DNA from: Chaetoceros tenuissimus
Taxonomy: Eukaryota; Bacillariophyta; Thalassiosirophyceae; Chaetocerotales; Chaetocerotaceae
Assembly (NCBI GenBank): GCA_021927905.1
Contig: BLLK01000020.1
Location: 496,001-560,000, forward strand
Direction: 5' to 3'
DNA length: 64,000 nucleotides
A program made the translations under genes and the position numbers. Positions 9,063 through 19,904 of the stretch are shown in pieces (the stretch's first letter is position 1; each line of letters starts with the position of its first letter). The notes below the pieces were generated by a model that was given only the letters and a program-made list of their open reading frames with translations, did not search any database and had not been told where the DNA came from.

Positions 9063-10589
9063 ATGGCTCCAAACAACGAAAAGCTCAATCAGGAAAATGT
9101 CTCCACCTCAGGAGAAGCCCTAGACGATTCCTCGTCTGCAGCACCAGGCAAAGTCATGAACTGGGCAGAGACTGTTACAGTAGAAAGCGAAAAGTTTCGT
9201 TTCCCTGAAAACATTGAGGAAATCCAAGAACTCATCCGTACTCATGATAAGATCCGCTGCGCTGGAGCTCTTCACTCTTGTGCTCCTCTTATCGCTAGTG
9301 ATGATATCATCATGTCCCTTACAAAACTTGATAAGATTCTTGAAATTGATCCAGATGCAAAAACTGCTCGTGTACAATCTGGCGTTCCAATTCATAATCT
9401 GTGTGAGGCACTCGTTCCATATGGACTTGCTGTAGGAACTCTTGGGACTATTGATTGGCAAACTATTTCAGGAGCTGTAATGACAGGAACTCATGGCGGT
9501 GCTTTGACAGTTCCTTCTCTTCATGACTTTGTTACTTCTTACACCCTTGTGAAGCCAAACACAGAAATTATTACTGTTTCAAGAGAAGAAGATCCTCATT
9601 TGTTTTCTGCAATGGCTCCGAGCATGGGCGTATTTGGTACAGTTGTAGAACTTACTATCAAGTGTGTGCCTCTTCAAATGTTGGAGGCCAAGTTCGAGAC
9701 TGTATCGTTTGATACTTTGGTCAATGACACTACATTCGCAGATACTATGGAGCAGAACAAATATGCAAGAGTTGTCATTTATCCTAGTATCAATAAAGCT
9801 ACTCTCTGGACTGCAAATCCTATTGATCCGTCGGATATTCCAGCTATGATTGCAAATGGTGCATATGATTCCACCAAGGACTACATGAACTTTCGTAACA
9901 ATAAGGAGAAGGAGCTCTTGGAGAAATATCTGAAGCTTTGTGATGAAGAAAGCTTTGATGCAGCAGATGAAACTCTTTTTGAGGTACTTGCGTCTCAAGA
10001 GTCTCGTCTTGGACACTACATTGGTCGTTACAATCATGTTCTCTGTAAGGAGCGTAACAATGGCATCCCTCACGCAGATATCGAGTTCAATTTCGACTAT
10101 AGAGATCATCTCAAGGTCTTATCTACCGTCCAAGAGTATTGTAACAACAATCGTGTTCCATACTACAACTACGAAATTCGTACTACAAAGCAAGACAATG
10201 CTATGATGAGCTGCTGCTCTGATCGTGATGCTATGTGGATTGACTTTCAAGCAAAGGCAGATGTGTCCAAGGAATTCTTTGGTGCTATGGAAAAGGTCTT
10301 GAGACCAATTGGCTTCCGCAAGCATTGGGCAAAGGGGCTTGAGAATACTGATCCAGCATATGTTGTCAATCAATTCAGTCGCATTGATGAGTTTGTAGCT
10401 TTGATGAAGGAGTTTGATCCTGCGGGGAAATTTCGTAACAGACAAGGCGAGGAATGGTACCAAAGCATTACTCAGCTCTTGAAAGAGCGAAAGAATGGTT
10501 CTGGACCTGATTATGGTGAAAATTTGAAAGATTCAATTGTTGACACTGAACATACTCTCCCACTTCGTCTAGATTATACAATCCATTGA
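9063..10589 (+). CDS. FAD-linked aldonolactone oxidase (gulono-/arabinono-1,4-lactone oxidase family)
   Basis: A 508-residue protein that starts at AAGATGGC. The reading frame runs further 5', but only from a GTG and without family similarity. The VAO-type FAD domain spans ~35-215: His71 in GALHSC sits at the place where this family attaches FAD, and SGAVMTGTHGG (~137-146) is the second FAD motif. The ALO C-terminal domain carries HWAKG at ~420 and ends in DPAGKFRN. Enzymes of this family oxidise L-gulono-, L-galactono- or D-arabinono-1,4-lactone to ascorbate or its analogue. No clear presequence or membrane anchor is visible. A lactone oxidase for ascorbate is the likeliest role, but a sugar-alcohol oxidase of the same fold cannot be excluded. 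Confidence 0.8.
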   Translation: MAPNNEKLNQENVSTSGEALDDSSSAAPGKVMNWAETVTVESEKFRFPENIEEIQELIRTHDKIRCAGALHSCAPLIASDDIIMSLTKLDKILEIDPDAKTARVQSGVPIHNLCEALVPYGLAVGTLGTIDWQTISGAVMTGTHGGALTVPSLHDFVTSYTLVKPNTEIITVSREEDPHLFSAMAPSMGVFGTVVELTIKCVPLQMLEAKFETVSFDTLVNDTTFADTMEQNKYARVVIYPSINKATLWTANPIDPSDIPAMIANGAYDSTKDYMNFRNNKEKELLEKYLKLCDEESFDAADETLFEVLASQESRLGHYIGRYNHVLCKERNNGIPHADIEFNFDYRDHLKVLSTVQEYCNNNRVPYYNYEIRTTKQDNAMMSCCSDRDAMWIDFQAKADVSKEFFGAMEKVLRPIGFRKHWAKGLENTDPAYVVNQFSRIDEFVALMKEFDPAGKFRNRQGEEWYQSITQLLKERKNGSGPDYGENLKDSIVDTEHTLPLRLDYTIH

Positions 10590-10599
10590 TAGAAGAAGC

Positions 10600-10722
10600 T
10601 GGTAGTCTGTTCTTTTCTGCGCAAACCTGTGTCTGCAAGATGATGAGAAATGAGAGAAATGGCACTCCGCAGCCGATAAGCAAATAATAATACGAAATGA
10701 ATATCCAGAAATCTATAGTCAA
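10600..10722 (-). pseudogene. Relic of the C-terminal end of the MFS transporter gene
   Basis: On the minus strand the translated stretch around ISYYYLLIGCGVPFLS and VCAEKN matches the last transmembrane part of the transporter at 5609-8626 (ISYSLIGCGVVLSLIF, then RVSAEKK). The DNA also matches, as in AAGATGAT and CGCAGCCGAT. No other part of the transporter remains. It lies just past the lactone oxidase gene, so a former transporter copy once flanked this gene on both sides. Confidence 0.65.
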
Positions 10723-12590
10723 AAGGAATTTTCAAATAACGCAAATTGCGATATTTTATATCCTCTTTTCTTCTTCTTCTTGTTTCTATGATTCAAAAGA
10801 GAAAAAGTTATTTTGGATAATGACTTTTACATAGAAACTTTTTTGGCAATCAGCTCGTGCTGGTGGAGGGTTTTAACTTGAGAGGGGCTTAAGTATTTGG
10901 CTAATTAGCCTTAAATAGCCTTAAACTCAACTAATGTCAAACGAGTTAAAACACTCTGATCTGACTTATCATTTTAAGTTAAAACACTATGATTGACACT
11001 GATCCAACTCAAATCAGCGATGATCTGAACCTCACACAAAGAAAATGTTCGTTCCATTGCTTCATGTTCTATTCTACGTAACACTCTCTTCTAAGCTCAT
11101 TAAGATACTACGCATCATGCTCTCTCTTCTAAGCTCATTTAGATACGCATCATGGTGCACAGAGGCAAAGAATAGTCTCAGGGATCTGTTTTCGACGAAA
11201 TGACTGCTTTGAAAGCTGTATGGGAGGGCTATATTGAGAAAGCAAATGAGTTGACGATGCTATGATGATTGTTGCAATCTTGTGGAGAAGATAGATATAA
11301 ACCTACGAGTAGAGATAGATATCCGCATTCCAAAAATGAATATGATTGCTTAGAAGAATTATTGCGATATCTCCAAGAACTATGACCAAACGACTGGAAT
11401 ATAGGATATACTCAAGTGGAGAAAAACATAGAACAGCTTCCGTATAAGTTACAACCCAACTGCAGCATATGGCATACAACAGAATACATATGGGAGAACG
11501 AAAGAACTGTCTAGATTAGGTTGGTGTCCACCTTCTGTTCGATCCTCGCTTTCACTTCTTTGTAGAAGTTCTCATATTGTGCCAAGGCATACATATTTCT
11601 TGACAACGATGAGTAATACTTTCGGGTTGCCAAGTAAAGGACGACACTTTTCTTCATGGTGGCGACAGTGTGAGATGACACCAACGTAGTACTTACACCC
11701 GATGGAGAATGTAAATAGCTCCATATGGGAGAAAGCGATAAAGTGATTTCTTGACAACGATGAGTATGCATTACTTTTGGGTTTCCTAGGACGACACTTT
11801 TCTTTATGATAGTGACAGTGTGAGATAACGCCAACGTAGTACTTGTACCAAATGTAGAATTTCATAGTATTGGAGAGAGCGATGAAGTGATCCTCGACAG
11901 TATTGCTGTATGAGCCATCAAAGCTGACGAAGATCTTCATCAGCTCTACAAGAATGTGATGGATTACATGGATATGAATAGCAAATAGAAAGAACTTTAT
12001 GAGACGTCACTCTTTATTTTACTTTCATTGGAATATTCACAATATCAGCATAACAATACTCATTTTAAAATTAAAAACGATGCATTAATGATTGATATCG
12101 CTCGCCCGGTAGAAACTTTGACATTGTATCTTTTCTTTATATTTTATTCTTTTTCTAGGCTTGCAATGGACAATAATATATTTGCAAATGATGATATTTA
12201 TATGAATATGATATTTAGAAATTGAATTTATCTAATTGAAATTTCCTTCTCCTTTTTTCGTTTTCTTTTTCCTCTCCTTTTTCTCTCCCTCCCTTCTCAT
12301 TTTTCTCGCTCAACTAAAACTGGCTTTTGCTCCACCACCACGAGCTGATTGCCACTTTTTTTTGTGTTTGTAAGAGAAAACGTTGTATGAACGTTATAGA
12401 TATCAAGACTCTTTTCATGACGTCATGACATCGCAGGCTTGACGAGAAGCAAAACGACATTGGGTTGAAACAGAAAAAATGGCACAGGAATTGACAGGAA
12501 AAGATTTAATGCTACACTAGCTATTACCAGTAGTTTACTTCTCATACCTATCATACTACACCAGCAAATCAATCATATTTCAAGATAAAC
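10723..12590. other. 1.9-kb region without an intact gene
   Basis: AT-rich DNA with several small repeats. GTTAAAACACT recurs at about 10946 and 10979. A ~40-bp unit with CTCTCTTCTAAGCTCATT is repeated at about 11084 and 11120. A tandem Cys/His-rich relic lies at about 11572-11940 and is listed separately. A CT-rich tract at 12240-12310 precedes the F-box/ankyrin gene. No RNA gene was recognised. Confidence 0.45.
11572..11940 (-). pseudogene. Tandem Cys/His-rich repeat fragment, unrecognised
   Basis: The minus strand encodes up to 122 residues that hold the same ~50-residue unit twice. Both copies share KYYVGVISHC followed by H-x2-EKCRP or H-x2-KEKCRP, and an HFIA(L/F)S lead-in. The DNA shows the same ~155-bp duplication (about 11600-11752 and 11753-11905). 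The Cys and His spacing (HC, H, C) could bind a metal, but the family is not recognised. There is no convincing start region or 3' end. It may be a decayed gene or an exon of an unannotated one. Confidence 0.35.
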
Positions 12591-14200
12591 ATGTCGAGTG
12601 CAAAGAGAATCAAAGTATCTCATGAAATAGGCGAAGAAACGAGCCCTAGTAATGACATGAAACATATCCAAGATCTTCCTAATGATGTCTTCCGTCACTG
12701 CCTAGAATTTGTTGGACGAGGCAGCTATGCTTTCGTAGCTCCTGTATCAAAGAATTTTTACTGGAACTAATCAATCTCGGAGTAGAAATGAAAAATAACG
12801 TACTAGATGTCGATATCATTCTTCAACAAGGTCGCAATAAACGAACAACGGCTAATGATGTAACAACAGGTTCGCTTAGATTAGCTACAGAATGTTTCCT
12901 CAATGCTCCGAAAACGTTTCAAGAAGAAGTTTGTCGTCGAGCTGCTGTCGGTGGAAGAGTTGATATTCTAAAGTGTGCATTTGCTCTTGGAGTAAAGATG
13001 GAATCAGCATTTGAATATCAATTCACTGATGACTTGATTCCACAGATAGTAGCGAATGGGCATCTAGATGTCATAGAAATTCTTCATGATCAAGGCATGG
13101 ATCTAGATCATATAGAGATGGTTGAAAGAATGGGAGAAAGGGGCAAGGGAAAGAGTCTTCATTGGATGATGAATAAAGGAATTATCTCGGATTTTCGTTT
13201 TGAAAATGAGGTCGTCAATTATCTTGTACGAGATGGTGAACTTGATATTTTGAAAGAAAGCTACAAAGATTTTGATTTTGGGAATGAGTACGATTTTGGA
13301 GCTTGTGCACGGGGTGGCAATGTTGAAGTCATGAACTGGTTATTGCAACAATATGAATGTAAATGGACCAAGTATATATTCTTTAAAGCTGCAAGTAGCG
13401 GAAGTATTCCAATGATGGAATTGTGTTTCCAACATGAATGTCCCACCAGTGAATATGCATGTCAATGCGCTATGGAGAATGAAAACAAAGACGTGGCACT
13501 CGCAGCATTGAAGTGGTTGCGTGAGCACAATATCCCTTGGGATGAAAAAGTCTGCGAAGAAGCTGCAACACATGGGAACTTGAAAGCATTAAAGTGGGCT
13601 AGAGAAAATGGATGCCCATGGGATGAGGAAACATTCCACTGTGCTGCTCAGAAAGGAAATATGGATATTCTACGGTATTGCATCGAACATGATTGTCCCG
13701 TCGACCCATATATTGTTTACACTTGTCAATTCTTTGATGATTATGATCCCTCGACTACTCTCAGTGACTTAAAAGAAAGATCATTGAAAGTCTACAAGTT
13801 GCTCCATGAACATTCAATCCTTGACCTAGAGGATGATGGAATTAGTAAAATATTGGCTCACGAGAATCATTTGGAAACATTAATGTGGGCCACAGAGCAA
13901 GGTTATCCGTGGCATGAAGACATATTCAAAAACGCAATTAGTCATCACGAGTTTCGTTTGGTGGAGTATTGTCTACAGCATCTTGCACCAAAGGATGGGA
14001 CCATTTATGCTGATGCAATGATCAAAATGCATGACATGGATGATGACGATGCGAAAATAATTAGAATGCTGCAAATGTTTCGTGACTATGGTATCCCTTG
14101 GAATAGAGATGTCATCTCTTGTGACATCATCTCTTGTGCCGATAGACTTGGCAGATCCAATATTGTTAGTTGGCTAAGATGCGTGGGATGCCCGCAGTAG
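12591..14200 (+). CDS. F-box/ankyrin-like protein with a frameshift near codon 59
   Basis: Translation from the ATG at 12591 gives an F-box-like N-terminus (IQDLPNDVFRHCLEFVGRG, ~27-45) and SFAPVSKNFYWN-type sequence, then a stop at 12768-12770. The frame 1 nt away picks up at once with INLGVEMKNN and runs 470 codons without a stop to 14200. That part carries ankyrin-like repeats: EEAATHGNLKALKWARENGC followed by CPWDEETFHCAAQKGN, and others. One missing base at about 12768 explains everything. The long clean ORF means the lesion is recent, or is an assembly error. Members of this diatom family are thought to be substrate receptors or scaffolds. The gene at 35263-37539 is a relative. Confidence 0.7.
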
Positions 14201-14651
14201 TTTGACTCAAGAGGGAGCTAGTCTGAATGCAATGAAATTACAGTACTACTCAATGGTAGAATAATGAAAATGCTTCTTGTGGATAGATTTGTACTTTTTT
14301 CAATGAACCTACGTAAAATGTGGCTAGACTAACATAAATATAACGCAAGGGTAGAGTATAAATCAATCTACGCCAAAAGAACAATGACAACGCAGGAGGG
14401 TTGATCAAGTTTTTAAATAGCTAGCTAGTAGTTTCTCCGAAGCCAATTTGAATTGAATCTTTTCTAGTTTGAATACAGACTGTATTTTACCAGAAAATAT
14501 TTCATGATATGAACGCTTAATCTTTTAAAATATAGGCTAGTATGCTAAAGGTTGCATAAAACATACAACTCATCAAAACTTCGGAATAGATTAGCCCATT
14601 ACTAAATTAGTGGGAATGACAGTTTTTATACAATGACTATGACTGCGAAAA
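14201..14651. other. Spacer, no gene seen
   Basis: A 451-base AT-rich spacer between two genes on the same strand. It should hold the poly(A) region of the ankyrin-like gene and the promoter of the transporter. Words of the type TAGCTAGCTAG occur at about 14418-14428. Confidence 0.4.
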
Positions 14652-15767
14652 ATGAACCACAACTATTATTCCTACCAGGTACCTTATACACAAATACATA
14701 CTAAAGTTGCAATGACTTCAGATATGGCTGCAAAGAAGATAACTTCGCCCCTTTTGAACGATGATGAAATAAATATGAAATACAAGGATGAAGATACTCC
14801 TTCAAAACTAGAAAAGGAACAAACTGTGTTAGAGGGGAAAAGGGTCATGATATTCATTGCAGTCTTCTTCTTCTCCATGATTTTGCACGAACTGAGCCTA
14901 GAGGCAGCTTCTACATCCTTTTCTCATCTAGACTCTTTAGCTGCTGCCGTGACCCTCTTTCAATTTGGATTCTGTTTCATGTTACCTTTCATAGTCACGA
15001 GAGGAAAGGTTTGTGAAACTTTTCCAAGAACTGCAGCGGAAGTGAAGCCATATATAAAACTTAGTTTCTTAGTATTTGGGGCAACGGCGTTGGCTACTCA
15101 AAGTTTGAAATATGTGGATTATCCCACCAAGGTTGTCTTCAAATCATCAAAACTGATTCCGACAATGATTGTTTCGAAATTCTTTCATGGGAAAACATAT
15201 GCGGCAATTGATTATTGCAGTGCGTTATTAATTTGTCTAGGAGCAGCGGGTTTCTCCTATAATGCAGATTCAAAGTCGAGCGAATTGTCCTTTTATGGAA
15301 TTGCTCTTCTTACCATTAGTATTTTATGTGATGCATTGGTACCGAATGTCCAAAAGGAGCTAATGTCTAATTCATTACCAACCGATAAGGAATCTATGCA
15401 GAGGATAGGTTTGAGTGCGCAGGCAGTTATGATCAATACAAATGCAGTTGGATTTTGTATGCTTGTTTGTTACATGGTGGTTAGTGGAGCTGCCTTTGAT
15501 GCAATACAGACTGTTTTGGTACATCCAAAGCTATTACTTTATCTCGTATCGGTTGGATTATGTTTGTCGACGGCAGTTTTAGCATATACAAATTTGATTA
15601 AAAGTACATCTCCTGTGATTGCAGTGGCAACTACAACTCTACGGAAAGTTGCAACGATAGTGCTTAGCTACATCATCTTCCCAAAGCAAATCACTCTGAT
15701 TCATTTTGCAAGTCTCATACTTGTTCTTGCTGGGATAGTGGTTTCCGCTTTCTTCAAAAGAAGGTAA
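14652..15767 (+). CDS. SLC35B-type nucleotide-sugar/PAPS transporter
   Basis: A 371-residue UAA-family transporter with about ten membrane segments after a ~65-residue hydrophilic N-terminus. The segment YVDYPTKVVFKSSKLIPTMI (residues ~155-175) is the hallmark of the SLC35B2/B3 group, which carries 3'-phosphoadenosine 5'-phosphosulfate or UDP-sugars into the Golgi. Later markers are CDALVPNVQKELMS and an AVATTTLRKVATIVLSY segment near the C-terminus. The tail AFFKRR is a possible ER/Golgi retrieval or sorting signal. MTSDM, 20 codons in, is an alternative start. PAPS transport for sulfated polysaccharides is the favoured guess. Confidence 0.85.
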   Translation: MNHNYYSYQVPYTQIHTKVAMTSDMAAKKITSPLLNDDEINMKYKDEDTPSKLEKEQTVLEGKRVMIFIAVFFFSMILHELSLEAASTSFSHLDSLAAAVTLFQFGFCFMLPFIVTRGKVCETFPRTAAEVKPYIKLSFLVFGATALATQSLKYVDYPTKVVFKSSKLIPTMIVSKFFHGKTYAAIDYCSALLICLGAAGFSYNADSKSSELSFYGIALLTISILCDALVPNVQKELMSNSLPTDKESMQRIGLSAQAVMINTNAVGFCMLVCYMVVSGAAFDAIQTVLVHPKLLLYLVSVGLCLSTAVLAYTNLIKSTSPVIAVATTTLRKVATIVLSYIIFPKQITLIHFASLILVLAGIVVSAFFKRR

Positions 15768-15840
15768 AGATGTCCTACTTGTAATCTAAACGATTGAATT
15801 GAAGATCATATGTTCATATAGACTGTACGCTATCGTAGTT

Positions 15841-17467
15841 CTATCCATTCTTATTCCTTCGTCGAAACATTGCCCAATACATAGGATACTGTCTCTTATC
15901 ACTCAAGTTGTTTATGATTGTAGCCATGAAAATAGCAACCATTATGGCCACAAGTAGGATACAAATCAATACCAAATCCTCACTGATACTTCGATTGCTT
16001 GTTGCAAAGAGAATAGAAGCTGCTCCTGCAGGTGGATGAACAAGTCCAGCCTTGGAAATAGCGCCAATAGCAAGCGAACATGCAATGACAGCCATGATCC
16101 ATTGAGGCATTCCGATCAGAATATAAAGTATATACTTACAAAGCATTGTTATCGCCAAAGATAATAGCATCCCATATATACAATTTCTTGGTTGTGCTGT
16201 TGGAGCCGCCGTCAATGCAAATTGCAATGTTAAAATTGCTCCAAATGCTATTTCCCAAATATGCAGTGAGTTAGATGAAGAATTGATCAAGCATGGAGGA
16301 ATTGTTTTGCATGAAAGACTTACGACCAAGAATTAAGTATAAATCATTATTACTGACGTGTGCAACCAGTTTATTCAGTGAAGAAAGCACCATCAGTGTT
16401 ACAAACACACCGATCATGGTAAACATTACTGTCTTCATATTAGCTCCCGGAGGAGGCTCGAGGGGTGCCTTCAGTGACTTGTGTACTACGTTTCTCAATT
16501 TTGATGCGATTTTGTTCCGGATGTCAGTAAAAGAATGTGCCAAATTGTTGTTGAATACAGTTTTTCCTACTTCAAGAGGTAAATATATTGTACTTGATAC
16601 GCTGAAGGTATTTCGAAAGTTGTCATTGAATACGTCAGGGGAGTCTAAGCCTTTCAGATCAGCGAATGTCTTTGCTGTTTTCATGGTTAGCACTAGTTTT
16701 CTCACTGCGTTCCGAGCTATTTCCTTTCTATTGATTACAACTTTTGATCGTGTTTCTGAAAGGGCAGATGAAGCTCCAATGTAATTTGCAGAATAATGAA
16801 GAAAATTGGCATTGAGTCTTGCACTCATTGCTCGTTCGTCACAATTGGTTCGGACAAAGTAAAGCACCACACCTTTGAATTCACCGAATATATTGAATGG
16901 TATTCCTGTATACTTTCCGAATGCCTTTGCAAGCTTCTTCAGTCGCATAGATGGCATTTGATCTGGATCGTTTACAAAGTCATTGAGTTTTCGCCATTCC
17001 AGTGAATACTTTCGTCCAGCATCATCGGCATGCCTTTGCCAAGCATTTCCGGCCAAACCTACTCCTACAGGTTCTGCAGTTGGTGCTGTATTCTTATTTA
17101 CCTGCTCTAGCACATTGAATATTTCAGTCTTGCTTTGATCCCCTCGCAATTGAGCTTTGTAGATTGGGCTTATCCAATTGATACCTGAATCTCCAAAATG
17201 ATGAAGCTGTCCATCATTCATAAGATACCATACATCTATTGCAACGACACCATATAGATTACTTCCAGTCTCGTTGATTGCATTTTGAACTCGTTCTACG
17301 TCCACATCTAGTTTGAATGACTTGGAGTTCCCTTGATACACTGTACTGTATAAACTATGAACACTGTGAAGACTCTTATTCATAGCAGCCGACATCTGAG
17401 GATTTCCCTCTTCAATGTCTCCACCTGAATATTCTGGAGTTGAATACAAACCAAACCATTTCACCAT
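15841..17467 (-). CDS. HPP-domain membrane protein with N-terminal GAF-like domain
   Basis: Two exons, 16324-17467 and 15841-16247, are joined across a 76-bp intron (GTAAGT to AAATAG). The splice gives LYLILGPFGAIL, which restores the HPP core, and 516 residues in all. The N-terminal ~250 residues look GAF-like: YGVVAIDVWYLMNDGQLHHF, VGVGLAGNAWQRH, TGIPFNIFGEFKGVVLYF. A ~90-residue linker leads to the HPP domain (~335-500). This has the family motifs PPPGA, LTAAPTAQPRN and HPPAGA and four or five membrane segments. Plant HPP proteins are plastid nitrite transporters and bacterial ones are often fused to CBS domains. Here a sensor-type domain precedes the channel, so ligand-gated anion transport is a reasonable inference. 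No plastid bipartite presequence is seen. Confidence 0.8.
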
Positions 17468-18085
17468 GATGCCATTGAGTAGTATATGTTATAATGCTTG
17501 AGTTCCTATTTGAGTGGAAAACCTTTTATCTGGATGATGTGATTCTGAGGTCGAGAAGGCTTCTTTCATGACACCATATGTCCAATCATGGATCAAGACT
17601 GTCTCTACTCAGATCCTTTGTAAAGATTTAGTTCAAATCTTATATATACTTAATGAAAGCATGCGGAGAATCAGGACTAATATTTTACGTACGTACTACT
17701 GTATGTAAGCTTCGTCCAAATTTTTATTGCAAGCAATTAGGACTGAGGATTTTATTGAACTGTAAAAGTGAAAAGCGATGAAGGATGAAGAAAGGCTATC
17801 TATGCTTTAGTAAAGTTCAATAAAATCCTCACAAACTTTATTCTACCAGTAGAAAGCAGCGTGAGTAGGATAGACATTTGAAAACCAGTTTGGTTCTCCC
17901 AAGCCTGTACGTACGTTTGTCAGAATCGATTGAACACATCATCCTCCAACAACTCGGAGAAGAGCAACATGCGGTCCTCACGTCCTCACACAGCAAAAGA
18001 GAGGAACAGAGAAGCAGCCAGCACACACATTGATTGGTGGTGGTGGAATTGATGTTATGATATCTTCGCAACTCAATAATACATC
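17468..18085. promoter_or_regulatory. Divergent intergenic region, HPP gene / 7TM receptor
   Basis: 618 bases without a supported gene. TTTACGTACGTAC at about 17687 and TGTACGTACG at about 17908 are repeated palindromic words. ATTGCAAGCAATTAGGACTGAGGATTTTATTGAACT-like and AAAGTTCAATAAAATCCTCA pieces at about 17743-17762 and 17813-17832 form an imperfect inverted repeat. Confidence 0.45.
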
Positions 18086-19427
18086 ATGAGTCCAAGTCTC
18101 AAAGCTGCCCAAATTATAAGATGCATCAATGCTGGTATATCATGCTTAGCTTCAACATTCATCATGTTCATGATTCTCACGGAACCAGAAAAGGGGTCTG
18201 GCTTCTCCTTACTCTAGGATTATATTTGCAATGAGTATCTCCGACATTCTTTTCTCACTCGGATTATTTTTGACTCCATTCATGAGTCCAAAAGATAATC
18301 CAGATGCTCTCTTTGCCATTGGAACAACGGAATCATGTGAAGCTATCGGTTTTATTTTCATAATAGGTATACAGTGTCTGGTCTACTACCTTGTCTTCTT
18401 GACATATTATTTCATGCGAAGAGTCAAGTACAAGGTTACTCCACAAAATTTTGCCAAGAAGGAAGAGAAATATTTTCATGCGGTTTTCATCGTTCTTTCT
18501 TTAGGTGTAGCTGTTACTGCAGCTGCAACTGGAAGCATCAATCCTCATGCATATGGAAGTATATGTGATATAGGGGTCTATCCAGAAGGTTGCGATAAAT
18601 TTGATGATATGGTTTGTGAAAGAGGGCAGAAAGGGAAAGAATTTACCGCCAATGGTGCTCTTATTGTAATGATTGTTTTCATTACTCTAATTGTTATACT
18701 TGGAATGTTTACCCATCATGTGTACAGACAAGAGAGAGAATTGCAAATTCCAGCTCGAAAAATAGGAGGTATGAAACCAAGTGCTAGTCATCACGTAGAA
18801 ACCGAAGAACCCAATAATGGAGAAGAGCTGAATGAAGGTGAAAAATCTCATGAAGAAGAAGAGGAAGAAGGGAGTCGTGACAACAATAACATCTCAGAAA
18901 CAAAAGAGAAGAACAAGATGGTACTTACAAAGCAGGCTTTTCATCAATCTCTTTTGTACATTTTTGCATTTTCAATGGTCTATATCGGACCAGCTATTGC
19001 TCTTTTTCGACGAAAGTTCACTGATGAAGTAAAAGAACCAGAATGGCTCTTTTGGTTGGTGTCCTTGGTTAGTCCTCTTGGTGGAGTTTTCAATATTCTC
19101 GTTTACACTCGTCCGAAAGTCTTGAAGTTAAAAGAAACCTTTCCTGATGCACCATACTATGAGCTCCTTACTGTGATTGTTGTTTCTGGTGGTGAGATTC
19201 CGTCTTTAGCAGAGTTACTACAAGCAACAACGACAGAAAGAAAACATCGTGAAGAAGTTCAGGGAGAAGAAGGACAATTTGATGATGATAGGGAGAACCT
19301 CTCAGAACAAGCTTCTTCGAAGGATTTGATATCATATGATTTGGATGTGTCAAGTGCTGCAGAGTTACTTTCACTAAAGAAGGAATCAGGGCAAAGTTTA
19401 TTCAGCGTCATTCGCCAGCGTATATAA
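18086..19427 (+). CDS. Rhodopsin-like 7TM receptor with a frameshift after TM1
   Basis: The ATG at 18086 opens a frame with TM1 (INAGISCLASTFIMFMIL) that stops at 18215. A frame 1 nt away has RGLASPYSRIIFAMSISD, the expected TM1-TM2 loop and TM2, and runs to 19427. The ATG at 18231 inside TM2 would give 398 residues lacking TM1, so the frameshift model is preferred. Six further membrane segments follow. A conserved Cys pair flanks TM3 and the second extracellular loop (SCEAIG; GSICDIGVYPEGC). A long acidic third cytosolic loop (EEEEEEGSRD) lies before TM6. TM7 ends NILVYTRPK, the counterpart of NPxxY. This is a large diatom receptor family with unknown ligands. It may be a fresh pseudogene or contain a base error. 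Confidence 0.7.
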
Positions 19428-19904
19428 ATTGCGTATTGGGCGGCTTTTGAAAGAAATTCATGAAGTTACAAAATTAGACCTTTGAGATTCGAAGAATTAG
19501 TAAGATTAAGAAGCCCTAAAGATAGAGCTTGCGTTCAGAAGTGAGTGGCATTACGAAGGTGCACTTAAGAAAGTTTTCGATGAGAGCCGCTTTTCGTATG
19601 CGCACTTGATCCACCATTATGGTTTGTTGTGTGGGTAAATTTCGAGCAACCTAGGCATTAGTCCGGAAATTCGAAGAAGATCGATAATTTTCGTTTGCCG
19701 TTAAATTGAATCATTAAGATTTGTAATTGTATTGACTTTTATAAATGTTCCTTACTAAATGATCCATAGATCGATGTTTGTTTGTATCGCTCTCAATTCG
19801 TCAAAAGTACCAAATGCTTGAGCTTATGAACTTTGTTTAGTTTATGTTCTGTGATAGCAATTTCTCCAATGACATGTCAAACGCATATCCTCTAATTCAT
19901 TATC
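19428..19904. other. Convergent intergenic spacer
   Basis: 477 bases between two gene 3' ends. I see no ORF, repeat or RNA gene that stands out. Confidence 0.4.
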
